From positions 3,084,616-3,148,615 of the forward strand of contig JAMWFC010000051.1 in the NCBI GenBank assembly GCA_027475525.1: a stretch of 64,000 nucleotides of DNA, read 5' to 3'. The stretch comes from Macrolepiota albuminosa (Eukaryota; Basidiomycota; Agaricomycetes; Agaricales; Agaricaceae). Below are positions 58,945 through 64,000 of this stretch, piece after piece. Every line of letters starts with the position of its first letter. Positions within the stretch are counted from its first letter, which is position 1. Under the pieces are notes generated by a model. It saw only the letters and a program-made list of their open reading frames with translations. It did no database searches and was not told where the DNA came from. The position numbers and the translations under genes were made by a program.

Positions 58945-60116
58945 TCAGGGAAGACTACGACCAGTATTAATAGCATTTGCAACTTGACTAGTATTTGGGC
59001 GATTGAATGCATAGCTATTCTCCCAAATCAGCATCCTAACAAGGGCAAGAAAAAAACTGTACCGTTCATAACTATCAATATACAGCTCTTCGGTACTGCA
59101 CGTCGCCTTGAATGCAGGATGCCCAAACAACCTCTCTAAATATGCTTCCAGCCTTGGTTCGGAAGGTAACTCGAATCCACGATAGTGTTTCAATACGTTG
59201 CTCGCTCTGAACAACCCTATTATCATCATCAGGCCTCTGCTGAGTATGACACTATGTAAGTACTCACAAGGGCCTGCCATGACATCTGCCCAACCCAACT
59301 GCCCACCCTCAATCCACAGACCAAGACCCCTCCTCACTGCCTCCGCCTCTCCCTCACCCAGATACCCAGCACCGGAGAGAACCTCGTGCTCTGCACGCTC
59401 GAAGGAAGAAACGAGAGTAGCAATGGCAGTGTGGAGCTCAACTGCAGATTCGACTTGTGAGGCAGGGGATTGGGACTGGAGGAAGCGGTAGAAGGAGGGG
59501 ACGAGATGGCGGTTGGTATGGTCTGCTTGAAGGCGAACTAGGGCACGAGCATCTGTGTGTATGTCAGTAATTCATTCACAAAGCTGACGAAAAATATACA
59601 GGGATCAACCGGGGAAGGGAGAAGACTACGTCCTGTCTTTGTGCTTGCGAGACTGGTGACGTCATGTCATCATCGATGTTGGAAGAAACGGAGAGAAACG
59701 CACTCCTCAAGGTACTCCATGATGACCGTGCTCTCATTCAATGCTCTCGGTGGGTTATAGTTGTGCAGTTTCAATGCTGGAACAAGGCCTTTAGGCGAAA
59801 CTTGGAGCAGTTCCTGAGGTTTCTTGTAAGGGTCGACTTCGTCTGTGCATCTAGTCATTAATCCAAAGGTCGCGTAGGATTCCGAATTATTGGAGACGAA
59901 CAGTACTAGATCGATGATTGAATCAAAGTGAATGTATCAATAGAGGACGCTGTACGGAATTCCAAAGAACTCAAGCGCAACCCACACGCGTTGCACAAAC
60001 GGACAGAAACAGCTGCCAAAGAGTGTTATGTCTTCTGGTGCTTGGTGCTGCTTGACTGTCTCCAATGCGAGTCCTGTGCATTGGTTGTGATAATGTTTTC
60101 CTGTATCGGTGGACAT
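58945..60116 (-). CDS. Glutathione S-transferase, omega-like
   Basis: Start ATG 60116 (MSTDTGKHYHNQCTG). Exon 1 gives ITLFGSCFCPFVQRVWVALE, with CPF in the place of the omega-class active-site Cys. After intron 1 comes DEVDPYKKPQELLQVSPKGL, VPALKLHNY and NESTVIMEYLED. A short exon then gives LASTKTGRSLLPSPVDPY, and the helical C-domain ARALVRLQADHTNRHLVP, LGWADVMAGPW and LFRASNVLKHYRGFELP ends at 58947-58945. The cysteine suggests thiol-transferase or dehydroascorbate reductase activity (family knowledge). Cytosolic: no signal peptide. Length and order are normal. Intron 1 is placed to keep GIP next to CTDEVDP, one residue shorter than expected, so that donor is tentative. Confidence 0.86.
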
Positions 60117-60228
60117 GTTATTGCAAAAGAAGAGATTGTGTGGGAGTTCAAGCGATTAATGATGTCATTGTTGCGTTGGCCCATTTCTGTAAGCCCTCGC
60201 AGGTTAACAACAGCCATATACTGGTCAC

Positions 60229-60382
60229 AATATTCCTAAATGTGAACGAAACAGTTAATTGACATCAGGTCAGTAGTTCGTGCGTTAACCCAGTCAAAAC
60301 ATGTTAATATTCCTAAATGTGAACGAAACAGTTAATTGACATCAGGTCAGTAGTTCGTGCGTTAACCCAGTCAAAACATGTT
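60229..60382. repeat. Perfect 77-bp tandem duplication
   Basis: The unit beginning AATATTCCTAAATGTGAACG at 60229-60305 is repeated exactly at 60306-60382. Intergenic, about 110 bases upstream of the GST start codon. Its unit length equals that of the duplication in B1, with no sequence similarity. Confidence 0.95.
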
Positions 60383-60655
60383 TCGGTATCCTCCTACCGT
60401 ATTACATGAGGAAATCGCGAAAACTTCGATTCAGCGTTGACAGACCTTGATAGGCTGTTAAGGAACAGGTCATTTTTATGAAGGGCCTCACCGGACAAAA
60501 TTATCTTGTTCAACGTTCTTCATCATGTACTTACTTGATCTTCTTGACAGGCTTTGTACATGTATATCAGGCACCGTAATGTGACAGGTGCCTGCCAATT
60601 ATAGTAAAGAATGTCACAGCACACTCGAATGAGTTCACGATTATGTGAGAATAGT

Positions 60656-60970
60656 CACCCCGTGGTTCGGAGTACCGTGTATGTACCCCTTTGAGTTGGG
60701 ACAAGAAAATGTTTTGCAGCAAATAGCCACGTTGAACGTCCCAAACTTGAGATATAGATAAGTATACGACTCTTACTTGTTTCCTACTTGATTCAAGTTC
60801 AGGAACAGCGTTGTCGTTGTCTCCCGTAGTGGATAGATGGTCCAGTCGGTCAACGGCAAGGCGGAATCAGAAATTTTCTTTGATGCGTCGGCTTGCGTCC
60901 GACTCATATTATTTCTGGGTGGAGTGGATCGTGTCATCCGACTCAAGGGGTACTCCGAACTACGGGGGTG
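60656..60970. mobile_element. MITE-like element, about 315 bp
   Basis: The left end (60656-60676, starting CACCCCGTGGTTCGGAGTAC) matches the reverse complement of the right end (60949-60970) at about 20 of 22 positions. No open frame lies between them. A short ATA or TA duplication may flank it, but I cannot fix its length. It is a non-autonomous terminal-inverted-repeat element; the parent family is not identifiable here. Confidence 0.6.
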
Positions 60971-62711
60971 GCATAGTATAAGTCTTCTATTGTAAAACGA
61001 AAACTGTCTAAAACATTGGTAAGACTTATTTAGCGAGAAATAGCGATTGGAGGCTAATAACTCTCATGTATGCATGAGATACCGAAACTGCCCTTGCATT
61101 TATTGGTGTAAAAACTCATAGCTACAAACTAAATCATTGCAGGACACTGACAACTGCGGGTATGGATTTCGATACTTAATGAGAATAGATGAATTGAATG
61201 TATTCTGGATATTCCGGAGGAGTCCTGTTCTCAACGCACCACGCTGCGTTTCCTACCATGTAACGTAAAACATCAACGTTCAACTACGGTAGAAATTAGT
61301 CCGGTTCAGTCATACCATCATCTAGTCGTCGACTGATAGCATGCCACTCTTTTCCCAATTCCTACAGCCGCAAAGAGCGGTTCGGAATCTGGATGTGTTG
61401 ATAAAAATGGTTGTTCTAGCACGTAAAGATCTAAGCTTTGTCCTCAACAAGGCTCAAGACATAGGAGAGGCCAAAATCAATACTGGGACAGTAATTGTAT
61501 GCGTAAAGATCTCTGCTCACGTAATAGATTTTGGCAACCAGACCGGAATATGCCGAAAAAGATGTACGACATCAAGATGCAAGACAATCTTATGTAATGC
61601 TAAAAGAGCAAGATCAAGTCCCCAAGGCCTCAACACCAAGATCAACCTCATAGTTCGTGATTTTGAACCACATAAGGACAAGTAGCTTAGCAAAGTTACA
61701 AGATCAACAAATAAAATTCGTTTTTGTCCGGTCAGGTGCACCAAACATTTTCTGCCTTTTCGGGGCATCCCATCCCCTTTCTTCTTCAGAACGTGTTGCT
61801 CAATTTCCGCTTTGAAAAGCTTCCGTCCACCGTAACAAGTTGGGGACATGGCTTCTGGGTGTCATCATAGAGATTGTCGCGTCTGATTGCGAAAGATAGA
61901 TGAGCAAATATCCGGTATATAAAGGGTCCCTGAGTACTCGAGTACATGCATGTACTAGCTTCAAGAGTTTTCGTTGATCTTGTTATGTTACACGTGACTT
62001 GATCGAGCCAGTCGGCGCACTCGACCTGTGTCAAGGTTGTAAGTGAACTATTTGTTTGGGTACCGGTATTATCTCGGCGTGGCTTTGTTTACTGTGTGTC
62101 CTGAACTTTCCTCTTGGTCTTCCTTCATGTCTTCAAAAGACATCCTCCATATATCGCAGCTTTGTGTCAAAGAAAGGCACCTGTTTACAATGTTGGACTG
62201 ATTAACTCTTCAGCCACAATGGTGGATTGACCTCTGTAGGAATACGTTGTCCGAGTCGAATTCATTGCATAACAAACAGCTTGATCCTGTTGAATATGGC
62301 ATGGGATTTAAAAGAGGCGAGACGAACAAATTCGTTGGCTCTAAAGCAAATAAATTAACTTGTAAGGTTACTTTACCACTCTACTACCCATTTTCAACCG
62401 TACGAGCGCTTTATATAGTACAAAAGGATATGGCCAAAGCTTTCGATAATAAGAAGTGGACGCTTGTCCCTGAGGAAGAACATCCTTTGGTGGGATAATC
62501 GTTATTCTTGTTCTCCAGATCAAAGGAAAAGGTATATTCCGGTAAGCGATTTTTTGTGCTCCTTGGTACGCTCTTCTGACATTCGTCTCAGCCAGAGAAA
62601 GGTCTTCGTGTAACAAGATCTGGTCGCACTCTCTAAACATACAATCTCTTTCGGGTTGAGTCTTTTCCTATCTATACTATCGATGGGACACTTACTCAGA
62701 GTGGTATTACA
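60971..62711. other. Intergenic, open frames without support
   Basis: The frames at 61341-61685 and 62247-62498 are open but lack recognisable domains or splice structure. The latter (VTLPLYYPFSTVRALYIVQK) might be a decayed exon upstream of the UBP14-like relic. Nothing else was recognised. Confidence 0.4.
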
Positions 62712-63080
62712 CGTGTCTGGTCATCTATCGCAGCAAACCGAGTTCATGCCCTTGAGCCGCTCTTCGGGCCCAGCCTCACTGGGTTGGCGAATCTAGGGAA
62801 CAGGTTTGTCTTTATTTATCTCCACAGCATACGCGCCCATGCGCCCACCTCACAGTTGCTACATTGCCTCAGCGCTACAAGCCCTCTTCTCATTCTCCAG
62901 GCGTGGTACGACCCCTTCCCGGCGAGAAGACCCCACGATGACAACTACGACCATGCGCTGATGTGCCCTGAACACCTCCCTGCATTGTGCATCGAGTGTC
63001 AGCTGCACAAGATGGCAAGCAGGCTGCTGAGCGGACAGTATGCGGTTCCGAGGAGCCAAAACATGTTGAGCATAACAAAG
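62712..63080 (+). pseudogene. UBP14/USP5-like ubiquitin protease fragment
   Basis: A frame reading LEPLFGPSLTGLANLGN is joined by an intron (62804-62865) to SCYIASALQALFSF, the Cys box of ubiquitin-specific proteases with the catalytic Cys at 62867-62869. The downstream part, AWYDPFPARR and CPEHLPALCIECQLHKMASR then LLSGQYAVP, matches the next conserved block of UBP14/USP5 but is one base out of frame. No His box or further catalytic parts follow. It looks like a truncated, frameshifted pseudogene. The upstream zinc-finger region of the family was not found. A sequencing indel could mimic the frameshift, but not the missing remainder. Confidence 0.6.
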
Positions 63081-63339
63081 GTTTGTGTTCGAGCCAACAG
63101 TGTATGTACAAAACCCTTTTCTTGTATTGCACACTAGTACGCCAATACAATGCAATACAATACACGTATCCACGGGTGCTTCCAGAGCCGCAAAGAAACG
63201 AACGAACGAAGAAACAAACAAGTGGCCGGCTATATATTCGATACAAAACCCTGTGGACGGTAATACAGCTGTCCCTCCTGCCTGTGTCCCTGTGACGGAG
63301 ACGAATATAAGTTTGAATGCGAGTTGCACCGCCGTGTCC

Positions 63340-63640
63340 TGTGGATAAAAATGTGCCTGGGCATAATCGGCGTATACCTGCGCCTGCTGCGGGTGCGCCT
63401 ACGCAGCGGCAGGAGTGTACGCGTCGTAGTCGTAACCATGTGCATACCCCGGCGTCATTCCGATACCAACGCCATGGCCAACTCCCTCATGCCATACGCC
63501 TCAGTGGACATTGGAGGCTGCGCAAAAGTACCGTGACTGCTCGAGTTGCTATAGACACCGCCGGGGCCCGTCGTAGCCGTCGTAGCCGTCATGCGTATCC
63601 AGGAAGGGGGCGCAGAGGTGTTGGCTGCTTCAAGGGTGGC
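63340..63640 (-). pseudogene. Tyr/Gly-rich coding relic
   Basis: On the minus strand, pieces read GPGGVYSNSSSHGTFAQPP and, in a shifted frame, PGYAHGYDYDAYTPAA, followed after a stop by QQAQVYADYAQAHFYPQD. The composition (Tyr, Gly, Gln, Ala) is that of a low-complexity, prion-like tail. Frameshifts and stops indicate decay, but I cannot tell the parent gene. Confidence 0.35.
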
Positions 63641-63675
63641 CTCGTTGACTTGGCGGTCAAAATGGCTTGACGTCG

Positions 63676-63996
63676 TCAGCGGATGATGAATGTGACGAGA
63701 AAACTGGAGAGCGACTTGATGAGCACAGGTGATACGTATTCGCCTGCGCCGATTGCACCGACATTCGATACGGTGATCGTACCCCCACGACAAGGCATAT
63801 CTGCTGGAGTGAGTCCACATGGTACCTGTCGTCCTCTATGTGCGAAGGCCTGTATGGAGGAGGCAAGAATGTGTATGGAGTGTGTATCGGCCTGTACGAG
63901 GGTCGTGTAAAGACCTGTTGGCGTCGACAAGGCAACGTTGATGTCTGTGAGATTGAACTTGCGGACGACCTTAATGTGTTGCCCCAAACGTGGCAC
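63676..63996 (-). pseudogene. Dihydrolipoyl acyltransferase (E2)-like fragment, right edge
   Basis: The frame enters from the right edge and reads INVALSTPTGLYTTLVQAD, then LTPADMPCRGGTITVSNVGA and GEYVSPVL. This matches the core of the 2-oxoacid dehydrogenase acyltransferase catalytic domain (compare TPxGL, GGTxTxSNxG). The frame then reads KSLSSFLVTFIIR and stops where the family continues, with the active-site HxxxDG missing. The match is imperfect, as in a decayed copy. If the gene continues to the right with other exons, this could be an internal exon, but no clean donor is seen. Confidence 0.5.
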
Positions 63997-64000
63997 TAGA

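Noticed and set aside
1..64000. CRISPR arrays, bacterial operons, rRNA genes
   Set aside because: No regular repeat-spacer arrays or rRNA sequences seen; all genes have spliceosomal introns.

Overview
The window is fungal nuclear DNA, almost certainly from an agaricomycete basidiomycete. Genes are split by many introns of about 45-60 bases with GT(R/N)NGT donors and short branch-to-acceptor ends. The single-copy genes (neurofibromin-type RasGAP, RGS protein, arrestin, EVE protein, stomatin, GST, triple-RRM protein) have the expected fungal architectures. All exon maps here were made by eye from splice signals and reading-frame continuity; none was computed.

Layout. 1-780: 5' part of an unrecognised minus-strand gene leaving the left edge. 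2120-9858: a ~7.7 kb segment with two related P-loop NTPase genes (A1, B1). 10383-15240: a DIRS-type (tyrosine recombinase) retrotransposon, minus strand. 16583-19360: a three-RRM RNA-binding protein. 21790-31517: a very long IRA/NF1 RasGAP. 31887-35110: a coiled-coil protein of unknown role. 35755-37618: an RGS-domain membrane protein. 37374-45128: a second, inverted copy of the 7.7 kb segment (B2, A2). 45445-48455: a diverged third A gene (A3), then a fourth A-type relic at 49411-49970. 50064-58101: housekeeping genes (stomatin, EVE protein, alpha-arrestin, WBP2-like protein). 58195-58277: tRNA-Arg. 58945-60116: GST. 60656-60970: a MITE-like element. 62712-63996: decayed gene fragments (UBP14-like, Tyr/Gly-rich, dihydrolipoyl acyltransferase-like).

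The most unusual content is the A/B family. Each protein has a Walker A loop, a Walker B with a D-E pair, a helical region, a PD-(D/E)xK-like core and, in the fullest copies, a Lys/Arg-rich tail resembling a nuclear localisation signal. This order recalls the Crinkler-RHS-type NTPase-nuclease proteins of eukaryotes; that assignment is inference. The two 7.7 kb copies are nearly identical over their outer 6 kb and clearly diverged over the inner 1.7 kb. Copy 1 carries the 3' end of the RGS gene, so copy 1 derives from the copy 2 locus. Nearly every copy is broken, by different lesions, and A3 is the least damaged.

The conserved genes suggest a signalling-rich neighbourhood: a RasGAP sits two genes from an RGS protein, and an alpha-arrestin with an N-terminal PPTY lies next to a WBP2-like protein ending in PPGY. 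These genes do not form an operon; each has its own introns and flanks.
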